Shown here in pieces: positions 55,654-64,000 of a stretch of 64,000 nucleotides of DNA. The position numbers were made by a program, and so were the translations under genes. How positions within the stretch are numbered: position 1 is the first letter of the stretch; every line of letters starts with the position of its first letter. Source of the stretch: an uncultured Endozoicomonas sp. (GTDB lineage Bacteria; Pseudomonadota; Gammaproteobacteria; Pseudomonadales; Endozoicomonadaceae); the NCBI RefSeq assembly GCF_947495845.1, contig NZ_CANMAO010000001.1:310001-374000 (forward strand), given 5' to 3'. The notes below the pieces were generated by a model that saw nothing but the letters and a program-made list of their open reading frames with translations, was not told where the DNA came from and made no database searches.

Positions 55654-56820
55654 ATGGATCTCAGTTATACCGATGGTCAAAACGCTTTCCGAGAGGAAGT
55701 GCGCAGCTGGCTGGAACAGAATGTCCCTGAGCAACCACTGAGCTCTTTTGATACGGAAGAAGGTTTTCAGCAGCACCGTGAATGGGAAGCCAAATTAAAC
55801 GACGGTCGATGGGGAATGGTGACTTGGCCAGAAGCACTGGGTGGTCGAGGTTGCGATCTGATTGAATGGTTGATTTTCGAAGAAGAATATTATCGTTCCG
55901 GTGCACCGGCACGGGTGAATCAGAACGGTATATTTCTGTTAGGGCCAACACTGATGGAGTTTGGTTCGGAAGAACAGAAAGCTCGCTTTCTCCCTAAAAT
56001 GGCAACCGGAGAAGAGGTGTGGGCGCAAGGATGGTCTGAACCCGGCGCTGGTTCCGATATGGCGGCGATACGTTCCAAGGCGGAACGGGTAGGTGATCAT
56101 TACATCATCAATGGCCAGAAAACCTGGTCGACTCGTGCCGTCTGGGCTGACTGGACCTTTGGTATTTTCCGTACTGATCCGGAATCCAGCCGTCACAAAG
56201 GTCTGACGTTTATTCTGGTACCGCTGGATGCAGAAGGCGTTACGGTTCGTCCAATTCCTCAGTTAGATGGTTTGCCCGGCTTCGCTGAAATCTTTTTCGA
56301 CAATGTCAAAGTGCCGGTTGAAAACGCTTTGGGTGGTGAAGGCATGGGCTGGCACGTTGCCATGTCCACCGCAGGGTTTGAGCGTGGTTTGATGCTTAGA
56401 TCTCCTGCGCGCTTTCAGGAAACCGCCCGCCGGCTGGTTGAATTGTACAAAGCCAATAAAGAATCTGCAGATATAGATCCGACAATTGGCGATGCCGTGA
56501 TGAAAGCCTGGATGGATGCCGAGGCTTACACCTTGAACACCTATATGACGGCTTCACGGTTGGTTCAGGGCGGAAAGATTGGCGCAGAGTCGTCTACCAA
56601 TAAAATTTTCTGGTCAGAACTGGATCAGAATATGCATGAAACCGCCATGAGTATTTTGGGTGCGCGGGCAGAATTGTTACCTCATGCGCCGGCGGCTGAC
56701 GATGTTGGCAAATGGCTAGATGGTTTTATGTTTGCCCAGGCTGGTCCGATCTACGCCGGCACCAACGAAATTCAACGGAACATCATCGCCGAGCGTATGC
56801 TGGGCATGCCCAGAGCGTAA
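55654..56820 (+). CDS. acyl-CoA dehydrogenase 1 (FadE-type, steroid cluster)
   Basis: This is a 388-residue flavoprotein. GGAGG at 55643-55647 fixes ATG 55654; the frame extends upstream into echA20 without homology. WAQGWSEPGAGSDMAAI and QKTWSTRAVWADW are the FAD-binding blocks, and the C-terminus has AGPIYAGTNEIQRNIIAERMLG. Full length and apparently catalytic. In steroid degraders such proteins (for example FadE30) desaturate HIP-CoA; the precise step here is inferred. A five-copy 17-bp repeat follows immediately. Confidence 0.85.
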   Translation: MDLSYTDGQNAFREEVRSWLEQNVPEQPLSSFDTEEGFQQHREWEAKLNDGRWGMVTWPEALGGRGCDLIEWLIFEEEYYRSGAPARVNQNGIFLLGPTLMEFGSEEQKARFLPKMATGEEVWAQGWSEPGAGSDMAAIRSKAERVGDHYIINGQKTWSTRAVWADWTFGIFRTDPESSRHKGLTFILVPLDAEGVTVRPIPQLDGLPGFAEIFFDNVKVPVENALGGEGMGWHVAMSTAGFERGLMLRSPARFQETARRLVELYKANKESADIDPTIGDAVMKAWMDAEAYTLNTYMTASRLVQGGKIGAESSTNKIFWSELDQNMHETAMSILGARAELLPHAPAADDVGKWLDGFMFAQAGPIYAGTNEIQRNIIAERMLGMPRA

Positions 56821-56822
56821 GG

Positions 56823-56907
56823 GTGCCAACAGCCAGGAAGTGCCTACAGCCAGGAAGTGCCTACAGCCAGGAAGTGCCTACAGCCAGGAAGTGCCTACAG
56901 CCAGGAA
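56823..56907 (+). repeat. 17-bp tandem repeat, five copies, between two acyl-CoA dehydrogenase genes
   Basis: The unit GTGCCTACAGCCAGGAA occurs five times head to tail. The first copy has one substitution (GTGCCAACAGCCAGGAA), and the others are identical. Each copy has the Shine-Dalgarno-like AGGAA. The last copy's AGGAA serves the gene starting at 56915. The near-identity suggests recent or ongoing slippage. Confidence 0.92.
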
Positions 56908-56914
56908 GAGAGCA

Positions 56915-57979
56915 ATGAATTTTACGTTTACTGAAGATCAGCTGATGTTCCACGACAGTGTGAAGTCATTTCTGACCAATGAAGTTACAGCAGAAACACT
57001 GCGTGAGAGCTGGGAAAGTGAATCCGGGCGATCCAGTGAACTCTGGTTTCAGTTAGCAGAGCTGGGTTTGACGGCCATGACCGTGCCAGAGGCTTATGGT
57101 GGCCTGGGCATGAATGAGCTGGATTTTATTCTGCTGGCAGAAGAGTGCGGCTACACCGCTTTACCAGAAGCTCTGGTTGAAACGGTATTGGTATCCACAC
57201 CACTATTAAACAGTCTTGGTGATGATCAGGCTGAATTTAAAGAGTTGTGGCTGAGTCGTATAGCAACGGGTGAAGTCCGGGTTGCCGTTGCTCACCCACA
57301 AAACCTTCTGGTTGCAGATGCTCATGTTGCTGATCTGTTGATTCTTGCCAATGGTGATGAAGTTCATGCAGTAAAGCCTGAGCAGGTGGCACTGACTAAA
57401 AACGAATCCGTTGACCCGAGTCGTCAGCTGTTTTCTGTTGAATGGACGCCCTCTTCAGAAACACTGATCGTCAATGAGTTTGTTGGCAAAGCACTCTGGC
57501 AGGATGCCCTGGATCGTGGAGCCCTGGCAGTTTCTGCACAGCAGTTAGGACTTGCCAGAAAGATGGTGGATCTCTCTGTTGAATATACGGCAGATCGCAA
57601 GCAGTTTGGTAAACCCATTGGCTCTTTTCAGGCAGTTAAGCATCTGATGGCGAATGTTGCCGTGCAGATTGAATTTGCCAAGTCGCCTTTGTACAAGGCT
57701 GCTTATTCTGTGGCCAATAGCCTGAGTAGTCGAACCAGAGACGTTTCTCATGCAAAACTGGTGACAACCGATGCTGCTCTACTGGCTGCCAAAAATGGTA
57801 TTCAAGCCCATGGTGCCATGGGATATACCTGGGAAGTGGATCTGCAGATTTTTATGAAGAGTGCCTGGGCAATGGCTTCATCTTACGGAAGTCAAGGGTT
57901 TCATAAACAGAGAATCAAGCAGTTTGTATTAGCTGGTGATGTGTTCTTGGGTGCTGGCAGCACATTTGTGCAGGAGTAA
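56915..57979 (+). CDS. acyl-CoA dehydrogenase 2 (FadE-type, steroid cluster)
   Basis: This is a 354-residue protein starting at ATG 56915, with AGGAAGAG from the last tandem repeat upstream. The frame stays open through the repeats back to 56720, but that extension encodes only repeat sequence. FTEDQLMFHDSVKSFL and GLTAMTVPEAYGGLGM are N-terminal family motifs, DRKQFGKPIGSFQAVKH is the conserved C-terminal block. FAD-binding central motifs are poorly conserved (AVAHPQNLLVAD). This resembles the second subunit of the heteromeric acyl-CoA dehydrogenases of steroid catabolism, so it probably pairs with the preceding gene. Confidence 0.83.
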   Translation: MNFTFTEDQLMFHDSVKSFLTNEVTAETLRESWESESGRSSELWFQLAELGLTAMTVPEAYGGLGMNELDFILLAEECGYTALPEALVETVLVSTPLLNSLGDDQAEFKELWLSRIATGEVRVAVAHPQNLLVADAHVADLLILANGDEVHAVKPEQVALTKNESVDPSRQLFSVEWTPSSETLIVNEFVGKALWQDALDRGALAVSAQQLGLARKMVDLSVEYTADRKQFGKPIGSFQAVKHLMANVAVQIEFAKSPLYKAAYSVANSLSSRTRDVSHAKLVTTDAALLAAKNGIQAHGAMGYTWEVDLQIFMKSAWAMASSYGSQGFHKQRIKQFVLAGDVFLGAGSTFVQE

Positions 57980-57986
57980 GCTTTTT

Positions 57987-59147
57987 ATGAGAAATAATAT
58001 GGCAGAAGCATATATTGTTGATGCAGTCCGTTCACCGACCGGTCGTCGTAAAGGTGGGCTTGCTCATGTACATGGTGCGGACCTCGGTGCCCATGTTTTA
58101 AAGGCCATTGTAGAACGTAACGGTATTCCGGATAACGAATACGACGATGTGATTTTTGGTTGCGTTGATACCATTGGCCCGCTGGCCGGCGATATTGCTC
58201 GTACCAGTTGGTTGGCAGCCGGCCTTTCTGATGCCGTGCCGGGCACGACCATTGATCGCCAGTGTGGCTCTTCTCAGCAGGCCGTGCACTTTGCTGCGCA
58301 GGCGGTAATGAGTGGTACTCAGGATGTAGTGGTCGCCGGAGGTGTGCAAACCATGACGCAGATTCCCATCTCGTCTGCGATGATGGCTGCAGAACCATTG
58401 GGGTTTACCGATCCTTTCTCTGGTTCTAAAGGTTGGGTTGAGCGTTATGGTGCTGAGCCACCCACACAGTTCAAATCTGCCCAGATGATTGCAGATCACT
58501 GGGGGTTATCCCGTGAAGATCTGGAGCGTTATTCTCTGGAATCCCATCGTCGTGCACTTCAGGCTATTGAAGAGGGACGATTTGATCGGGAAATCGTTCA
58601 GCTGGAAGGTGTTCGAATGGATGAAACGCCTCGCCACTCAACGTTGGAAAAAATGGCTGAGCTGGATTTCCTGTTTGGTTGCGACAAAGTCACTGCCGGT
58701 GTTTCCAGCCAGACCTGTGATGGCTCATCAGCGGTATTGATTGTTTCTGAAGCAGCGTTAAAAAAATACAACCTGACGCCAAGAGCTCGTATTCATCACA
58801 TGAGTGTGCGCGGCGCTGACCCGATTTGGATGCTGACGGCACCGATTCCTGCCACAGATTATGCGCTCAAAAAAGCGGGGATGACGCTGGATCAAATTGA
58901 CCTTGTGGAAATCAACGAAGCCTTCGCCTCCGTTGCCATGGCCTGGTTGAAAGAGACGGGTTATGACCATGCAAAAACAAACGTCAATGGTGGTGCAATT
59001 GCGTTGGGGCATCCTTTGGGTGCGACCGGTACAAAATTGATGACAACGTTGCTCCATGAGCTGGAACGTACTGGTGGCAGATACGGTTTGCAGACCATGT
59101 GTGAAGGTGGTGGTCAGGCTAACGTGACAATTATTGAACGACTTTAA
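57987..59147 (+). CDS. fadA6: FadA6-type thiolase (acetyl-CoA C-acyltransferase)
   Basis: This is a 386-residue thiolase. Catalytic residues are C93 in DRQCGSSQQA, H342 in GGAIALGHPLG and C372 in MCEGGGQAN. GGAG at good spacing supports ATG 57987; ATG 57999 is also possible. VRSPTGRRKGGLAHVHGADLG is characteristic of the subgroup with mycobacterial FadA6, which cleaves the CoA thioester formed after IpdAB. It has seven bases between it and the preceding gene. Gene symbol assigned by context. Confidence 0.8.
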   Translation: MRNNMAEAYIVDAVRSPTGRRKGGLAHVHGADLGAHVLKAIVERNGIPDNEYDDVIFGCVDTIGPLAGDIARTSWLAAGLSDAVPGTTIDRQCGSSQQAVHFAAQAVMSGTQDVVVAGGVQTMTQIPISSAMMAAEPLGFTDPFSGSKGWVERYGAEPPTQFKSAQMIADHWGLSREDLERYSLESHRRALQAIEEGRFDREIVQLEGVRMDETPRHSTLEKMAELDFLFGCDKVTAGVSSQTCDGSSAVLIVSEAALKKYNLTPRARIHHMSVRGADPIWMLTAPIPATDYALKKAGMTLDQIDLVEINEAFASVAMAWLKETGYDHAKTNVNGGAIALGHPLGATGTKLMTTLLHELERTGGRYGLQTMCEGGGQANVTIIERL

Positions 59148-59171
59148 AAGAATAAGAATAGGTAGTGAGAA

Positions 59172-60047
59172 ATGGCTATTTGTGAAAATCGTGTAGTGAT
59201 CGTTACCGGTGCTGGTGGTGGTCTGGGTAAAGCTTATGCCCTCGGCTTTGCTGCGGAAGGGGCCAAAGTGGTTGTGAACGATATTAATGGTAAAGCCGCT
59301 GAAAGCGTGGTGGAAACCATTAAACAGTCCGGTGGTGAGGCGTTGGTAAATACCAACGACATTACTGACTATGAAGAATCTGCCCTGATTGTTAAACAGG
59401 CAATCGAAGCGTTTGGTGACCTGCATGTGGTGGTTAATAATGCTGGCATCTGCCGTGATCGTATGTTTGCCAGCCTGTCAGAGTCCGATTGGGACGCAGT
59501 GATGGCCGTTCATTTGAAAGGTCATTTCTGCATCAGTAGTCATGCAGTGAAATACTGGCGTGAGCAGTCCAAGGGGGGTAAAGACGTCAATGCGCGTATT
59601 ATTAATACCAGTTCCGGCGCAGGCCTGCAGGGTTCTATTGGTCAGTCAAACTATGCTGCTGCAAAAGGTGGCATTGCTTCATTAACACTGGTTCAGGCGG
59701 CGGAACTGGCGCGTTACGGTATTACGGCCAATGGCCTTGCACCAGCAGCCCGTACCGGTATGACGGAAGATGTGTTCGGCGACATGATGAAAAAGCCGGA
59801 AGACGGTTTTGATTTCTACGCACCTGAAAATGTTGCACCTCTGGTGGTGTGGCTCGGTTCAGAACAAAGTCAGAACGTTTCAGGCCGTTTGTTTGAAGTG
59901 GAAGGCGGTAAGATCTCCCTTGCAGACGGCTGGCGTCGTGGACCAGAAAACGACAAGGGTGCACGCTGGGAAGCGGCAGAGATTGGTCAGGCGGTTGCAG
60001 GGCTGATTGACGAAGCGGTTCCTGCTCAGAAGGTGTATGGCACCTGA
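59172..60047 (+). CDS. short-chain dehydrogenase of the steroid operon
   Basis: This 291-residue SDR has the Rossmann motif TGAGGGLG (12-19), NNAG (89-92) and catalytic S147/S148, Y161 and K165 (YAAAK). The C-terminal part, PLVVWLGSEQSQNVSGRLFEVEGGKISLADGW, resembles the 17beta-HSD4/MFE-2-type dehydrogenases and, as I recall it, Rv3548c of the mycobacterial KstR2 regulon. It is the last gene of the operon, and probably oxidises a 3-hydroxyacyl-CoA or ring hydroxyl intermediate with NAD+. Confidence 0.82.
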   Translation: MAICENRVVIVTGAGGGLGKAYALGFAAEGAKVVVNDINGKAAESVVETIKQSGGEALVNTNDITDYEESALIVKQAIEAFGDLHVVVNNAGICRDRMFASLSESDWDAVMAVHLKGHFCISSHAVKYWREQSKGGKDVNARIINTSSGAGLQGSIGQSNYAAAKGGIASLTLVQAAELARYGITANGLAPAARTGMTEDVFGDMMKKPEDGFDFYAPENVAPLVVWLGSEQSQNVSGRLFEVEGGKISLADGWRRGPENDKGARWEAAEIGQAVAGLIDEAVPAQKVYGT

Positions 60048-60111
60048 CCCTTTCTAAGCGCCGTAAATGGCTAAAGTGAAGCCTGTCTAGATTACAATTT
60101 GCTTCATGGGG

Positions 60112-60714
60112 CTATATAGTCCCATGGAGGGTTCTTTTTGCATGGCGTTCGCGATTCTCTAATTTTTCCCGCTCACTCTTGCGCAGTAAAACGTACAGCG
60201 CTCCCGAACCGCCATGAAACTTCAGGGCACTGTGAAAAGCCAGCACAGCTTCCATTTGTGGCAGCCAGGTGTAAAGCAAGCTTTTCAATAGGGCCGGTGG
60301 ATTGCTTTTCTCGCCCCGACCGTGGGCAATCAAGACAGTACGCAGTTCGTGTTCGCGACAATCGTTGATAAACTGGAAAACACTTTCCCGGGCTTCTTTG
60401 CCGGTTTTATGGTGCAGGTCCAGCCGCGCTTCTATCTCGTATTTGCCCAGCCGAAGTTTTTTGAAAACGCCTTCCTGGACGCCATCCCGTTTCCACACCA
60501 GAAAATCATGGGGCTTCACCATCTTTGGGTTCAGCAGTGACAGAAAATTCGGGTCGGTAAAGGTGTCTTCAGCAGCGGCTTTGCGAACCTGTTGTCCGGG
60601 AGTCACGGCTTGAGATTTCTGAATATCCGCCAGAATTTTTCGCTTTACGGGGGTAACGTCTGCCATCTCTTTTAGGAAGGCGTTGTAATCGTCGTTATCT
60701 TCTGAATGGTTCAT
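60112..60714 (-). CDS. smrA: Smr-domain endonuclease-family protein (SmrA/YdaL-like)
   Basis: This 200-residue protein has an N-terminal polar stretch and a C-terminal Smr domain: LDLHHKTGKEAR, VLIAHGRGEKS and GGSGALYVLLRKSE are the three family motifs (LDxH, HGxG, GGxG). Smr domains act as nucleases on DNA or stalled-ribosome RNA. E. coli has two short paralogues, SmrA and SmrB; the N-terminal FLSLLNPKMVKPHDFLVWKR fits SmrA slightly better. It converges on the ipd operon with a 64-bp gap. Confidence 0.85.
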   Translation of the reverse strand: MNHSEDNDDYNAFLKEMADVTPVKRKILADIQKSQAVTPGQQVRKAAAEDTFTDPNFLSLLNPKMVKPHDFLVWKRDGVQEGVFKKLRLGKYEIEARLDLHHKTGKEARESVFQFINDCREHELRTVLIAHGRGEKSNPPALLKSLLYTWLPQMEAVLAFHSALKFHGGSGALYVLLRKSEREKLENRERHAKRTLHGTI

Positions 60715-60776
60715 GGTCAGAATGATTGATATTGAAGGTGTATCATAATATCAAATTGATTAGGCGATAGAACAGC

Positions 60777-61901
60777 TCAGTGGTTAAAACACGGCGACCA
60801 GTCTTTCCAAACCGGCTCGAGCCCTCTTTCCTGAATAGCCTTGGCTACCACTTCCGGACGTCGATTGTCATCGATTGAAAACTGTTCCAGATCTTCATTG
60901 CCCAGAATATTGTCATCCGCATAGCCGCCCGGATGCGTGCTGGAATAGGCGCTCATGGTGGTGATGCCCAGCGGCAGCACGTTGTCCCGGAACTTTGCAG
61001 ACTCTCTTGTGGATAAAGAAAGCTCTGCTTCGGGTTTAAACAGACGGTAGGCACAGATTAATTGCACCAGTTGGCGGTCGGATATCACCGATACCGGCTG
61101 AAACTCACCTTCGCATGGGCGCAGCCGGGGAAAGGAGATTGAGTAGCGGGTGCGCCAGTAAGTTTTTTCCAGATAGTCTAAATGAGCCGCTGCCATGGCT
61201 GAGTCGGTTCGCCAGTCTTCCAGGCCAATTAATGCGCCGACACCGATTTTATCAATACCGGCTTTGCCCAGTCGGTCAGAGGTTTCCAGGCGGTAATCGA
61301 AGTCCATCTTACTGCCACGGAGATGGTATTCTTTGTAAGCGGAGCGGTTATAGGTTTCCTGATACACCAGAACCGCATCAAGCCCTGCGGTCATCAGAGT
61401 TTCATAATCTGCTTGATCCAGTGGTTGCACTTCGATGCTGATGTGAGAAAAGTGCGGACGAATTCGTTCCAGTACGGATTTGATGTACTCAACGCCAACG
61501 GTTCCCGGCGCTTCACCGGTGACCAGCAGAATATGGTCAAACCCCATTTTTTTGATGGCGGCCACTTCCTGATCCAGCTCTTCCATTTTCAGGGTTTTGC
61601 GACGAATTTTATTGCCGAGGCTGAAACCGCAGTAGGTGCAGATATTGGTGCATTTGTTGGAGAGATAAAGCGGAATAAAGAGCTGGAGCGTATTGCCAAA
61701 CCTCTGTCGTGTAAGCGCCATACTCTTTTGCGCCATGGCTTCAAGGTACGGTTCTGCAGCAGGCGATATTAACGCCAGAAACTGATCGTGGGTCAACCTT
61801 GAACTGTTCAAAGCGTGTTGCACATCGGCAGCGGTTTTGCTGTGGATGGACATTTTCAACTCATCCCAGTTGATCTGGTTGAACCGTTCAAGAAACGACA
61901 T
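60777..61901 (-). CDS. thiH: ThiH, 2-iminoacetate synthase
   Basis: This 374-residue radical SAM enzyme cleaves tyrosine to dehydroglycine (2-iminoacetate) and p-cresol for the thiamin thiazole ring. The cluster motif CTNICTYC gives C84, C88 and C91. VYQETYN, LRGSKMDFDYRLE and FPRLRP are family blocks. Using ThiH rather than glycine oxidase implies oxygen-sensitive thiazole synthesis. It follows thiG after 14 bp. Confidence 0.94.
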   Translation of the reverse strand: MSFLERFNQINWDELKMSIHSKTAADVQHALNSSRLTHDQFLALISPAAEPYLEAMAQKSMALTRQRFGNTLQLFIPLYLSNKCTNICTYCGFSLGNKIRRKTLKMEELDQEVAAIKKMGFDHILLVTGEAPGTVGVEYIKSVLERIRPHFSHISIEVQPLDQADYETLMTAGLDAVLVYQETYNRSAYKEYHLRGSKMDFDYRLETSDRLGKAGIDKIGVGALIGLEDWRTDSAMAAAHLDYLEKTYWRTRYSISFPRLRPCEGEFQPVSVISDRQLVQLICAYRLFKPEAELSLSTRESAKFRDNVLPLGITTMSAYSSTHPGGYADDNILGNEDLEQFSIDDNRRPEVVAKAIQERGLEPVWKDWSPCFNH

Positions 61902-61915
61902 GTCAAAGGGCCTTA

Positions 61916-62680
61916 TTAGTCATCCAGGAAAGCAGTAAGAGGACTGCTGGCCTTGGCCTGCAGAGAACGAGCACCCAGCCCGGCTGTATAAGCACGTCGG
62001 CCTGCAATGACGGCTTCTTTGAAGGCAATGGCCATTTCAACCGGGTCACGGGCAACAGCAATGGCAGAGTTGACCAGCACAGCATCCGCACCAATTTCCA
62101 TGGCAAGCGCCGCATCGGAAGGGCTGCCAATGCCTGCATCCACAACCACCGGCACTGAGCTTTGTTCAATGATGATTTGGATAAACTCTTTGGTTCTTAA
62201 ACCAAGGTTGCTGCCAATGGGAGAGCCAAGGGGCATAACGGCGGCTACACCCACTTCTTCCAGACGTTTGCAGAGTACCGGGTCGGCATGGATATAAGGC
62301 AGCACCGCAAATCCCATCTTGCTGAGTGTTTCGCAGGCTTTCAGGGTTTCGATGGGGTCGGGCAGTAAATATTTGGGATCGGGATGGATTTCTATTTTGA
62401 CGAAGTGGGTACCGAGGGCTTCTCTTGCCAGTTGAGCGGCATAAATAGCTTCATCGGCATTACGCGCACCGGAGGTGTTGGGCAGCAGGTTCAGATTGTT
62501 TTCGATTAGAGGGCCAAGAATGTTGTCCTGTTGCTCGTTCAGGTCGACCCGCTTGAGTGCCATGGTGACAAGTTCGCTGCCGGAAGCCAGAATGGCTTCG
62601 GTCATCACAAGGCTGTTGGAGAACTTCCCCGTGCCGGTAAATAGACGAGAGGCAAATGTTTTATCCGCAATTTTCAGCAT
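61916..62680 (-). CDS. thiG: ThiG, thiazole synthase
   Basis: This 254-residue TIM barrel condenses DXP, 2-iminoacetate and ThiS thiocarboxylate into the thiazole phosphate. The Schiff-base lysine is K95 in [16 protein letters not shown]. Other motifs are [57 protein letters not shown], seen here with the usual spacing. Second gene of thiSGH. Confidence 0.95.
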   Translation of the reverse strand: MLKIADKTFASRLFTGTGKFSNSLVMTEAILASGSELVTMALKRVDLNEQQDNILGPLIENNLNLLPNTSGARNADEAIYAAQLAREALGTHFVKIEIHPDPKYLLPDPIETLKACETLSKMGFAVLPYIHADPVLCKRLEEVGVAAVMPLGSPIGSNLGLRTKEFIQIIIEQSSVPVVVDAGIGSPSDAALAMEIGADAVLVNSAIAVARDPVEMAIAFKEAVIAGRRAYTAGLGARSLQAKASSPLTAFLDD

Positions 62681-62737
62681 GCTGGTTTATTCGTTGTTAA
62701 TCCGTGCTATACGGGATACGTTTATCAGGTAGGCGCT

Positions 62738-62950
62738 TCAGCCACCTGCGGTTGCCTTTATCAGGGTAATCTCATCACCGTGGTTCAATTGACAGAAGAC
62801 CCATTGAGACCGGCTGATGATTTTTCGATTGACAGCAAGCGCTACGCCCTGGGAACTTTCTTCGGCAAGAAGTCCCAATTGACCAAGCAAGGTCTCAAGG
62901 CTCAGGTCAGCCTCAACCTCCATCAGCTGATTATTTATTGTAATTTGCAT
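62738..62950 (-). CDS. thiS: ThiS, sulfur carrier protein
   Basis: This 70-residue ubiquitin-fold protein ends in the required Gly-Gly (KATAGG), whose C-terminus becomes a thiocarboxylate delivering sulfur to ThiG. VALAVNRKIISRSQW is the conserved centre. It is the first gene of thiSGH. AAGGG lies upstream of the ATG. No TPP riboswitch motifs (CTGAGA, or the ACCTGATCTGG region) are seen in the 171-bp leader space. Confidence 0.9.
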   Translation of the reverse strand: MQITINNQLMEVEADLSLETLLGQLGLLAEESSQGVALAVNRKIISRSQWVFCQLNHGDEITLIKATAGG

Positions 62951-62954
62951 GGCT

Positions 62955-62993
62955 AGCCCTTTCTTGGAGCCGTGATTCTAAAGAAACAGGGCT
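62955..62993 (-). promoter_or_regulatory. hairpin covering the thiS ribosome binding site
   Basis: On the minus strand AGCCCTGTTTCTT can pair with AAGAAAGGGCT (two-base bulge), and the latter contains the AAGGG ribosome site of thiS. The hairpin could restrict translation; it is not a known riboswitch class to me. Confidence 0.35.
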
Positions 62994-63037
62994 GTATGTA
63001 CAAATACGCTGGTCAAAATACCACTCATTATGGGTGA

Positions 63038-64000
<963 letters not shown>

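Noticed and set aside
56720-56914. N-terminal extension of acyl-CoA dehydrogenase 2 reading through the tandem repeat
   Set aside because: The extra residues are repeat translation and an out-of-frame copy of the preceding gene. ATG 56915 has a good ribosome site and matches the family N-terminus.

Overview
The window looks like a chromosomal segment of a host-associated marine gammaproteobacterium of the Oceanospirillales, most like Endozoicomonas. This is inferred, not searched. The grounds are a pseudomonad-like smc-zipA-ligA block, a complete System I cytochrome c maturation operon, Fe superoxide dismutase, mnmH, many hairpin-type miniature repeats, and long AT-rich orphan genes with eukaryote-like features between ordinary housekeeping genes.

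Layout: 1-2440 holds the end of an Orn/Lys/Arg decarboxylase and its antiporter (acid resistance or polyamine exchange). 2521-6691 holds a MaoC hydratase, a class V aminotransferase, a cytidylyltransferase-fold protein and methylmalonate-semialdehyde dehydrogenase. An AT-rich orphan (6923-7687) precedes ccmABCDEFGHI (7853-15123), whose genes mostly overlap. A second orphan (15242) is followed by smc, zipA, ligA and a lytic-transglycosylase-like lipoprotein. 23640-35757 is mixed: DUF924, yheU-trmO, a membrane-anchored 5'-nucleotidase, a secreted SGNH esterase with a helical insertion, a PatB/MalY C-S lyase, mnmH, an MFS plus amino-acid antiporter pair, and sodB. 36034-43000 has a coiled-coil membrane protein, PilZ, YigZ, a secreted orphan, exonuclease I, a receiver-like protein without its phospho-acceptor, and a FixJ-type regulator flanked by two copies of a 162-bp element. 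aspA follows.

The most striking part is 45694-50797. A 1070-residue coiled-coil protein with an internal duplication is followed by a 592-residue protein with formin architecture: a polyproline FH1-like segment (19 consecutive prolines, encoded by a CCTCCA hexanucleotide tract) and then a recognisable FH2 actin-assembly domain. FH2 domains belong to eukaryotes, so this is probably a host-directed actin effector acquired by horizontal transfer. The 1070-residue neighbour may be a second effector.

Immediately downstream, 51064-60047 is a nine-gene co-directional operon whose members match the steroid C/D-ring (HIP) degradation set: IpdA, IpdB, a crotonase, IpdC, EchA20, two acyl-CoA dehydrogenases, a FadA6-type thiolase and an SDR. 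A 17-bp repeat present five times separates the two dehydrogenase genes and supplies the second one's ribosome binding site. The window closes with smrA, thiSGH on the minus strand, and the 5' part of pheS.

Several families of small palindromic elements are visible: three long-terminal-inverted-repeat hairpins (4393, 24438, 29572), the 162-bp pair at 42171 and 43116, and a REP-type pair of inverted hairpins with GTAG ends just before ligA.
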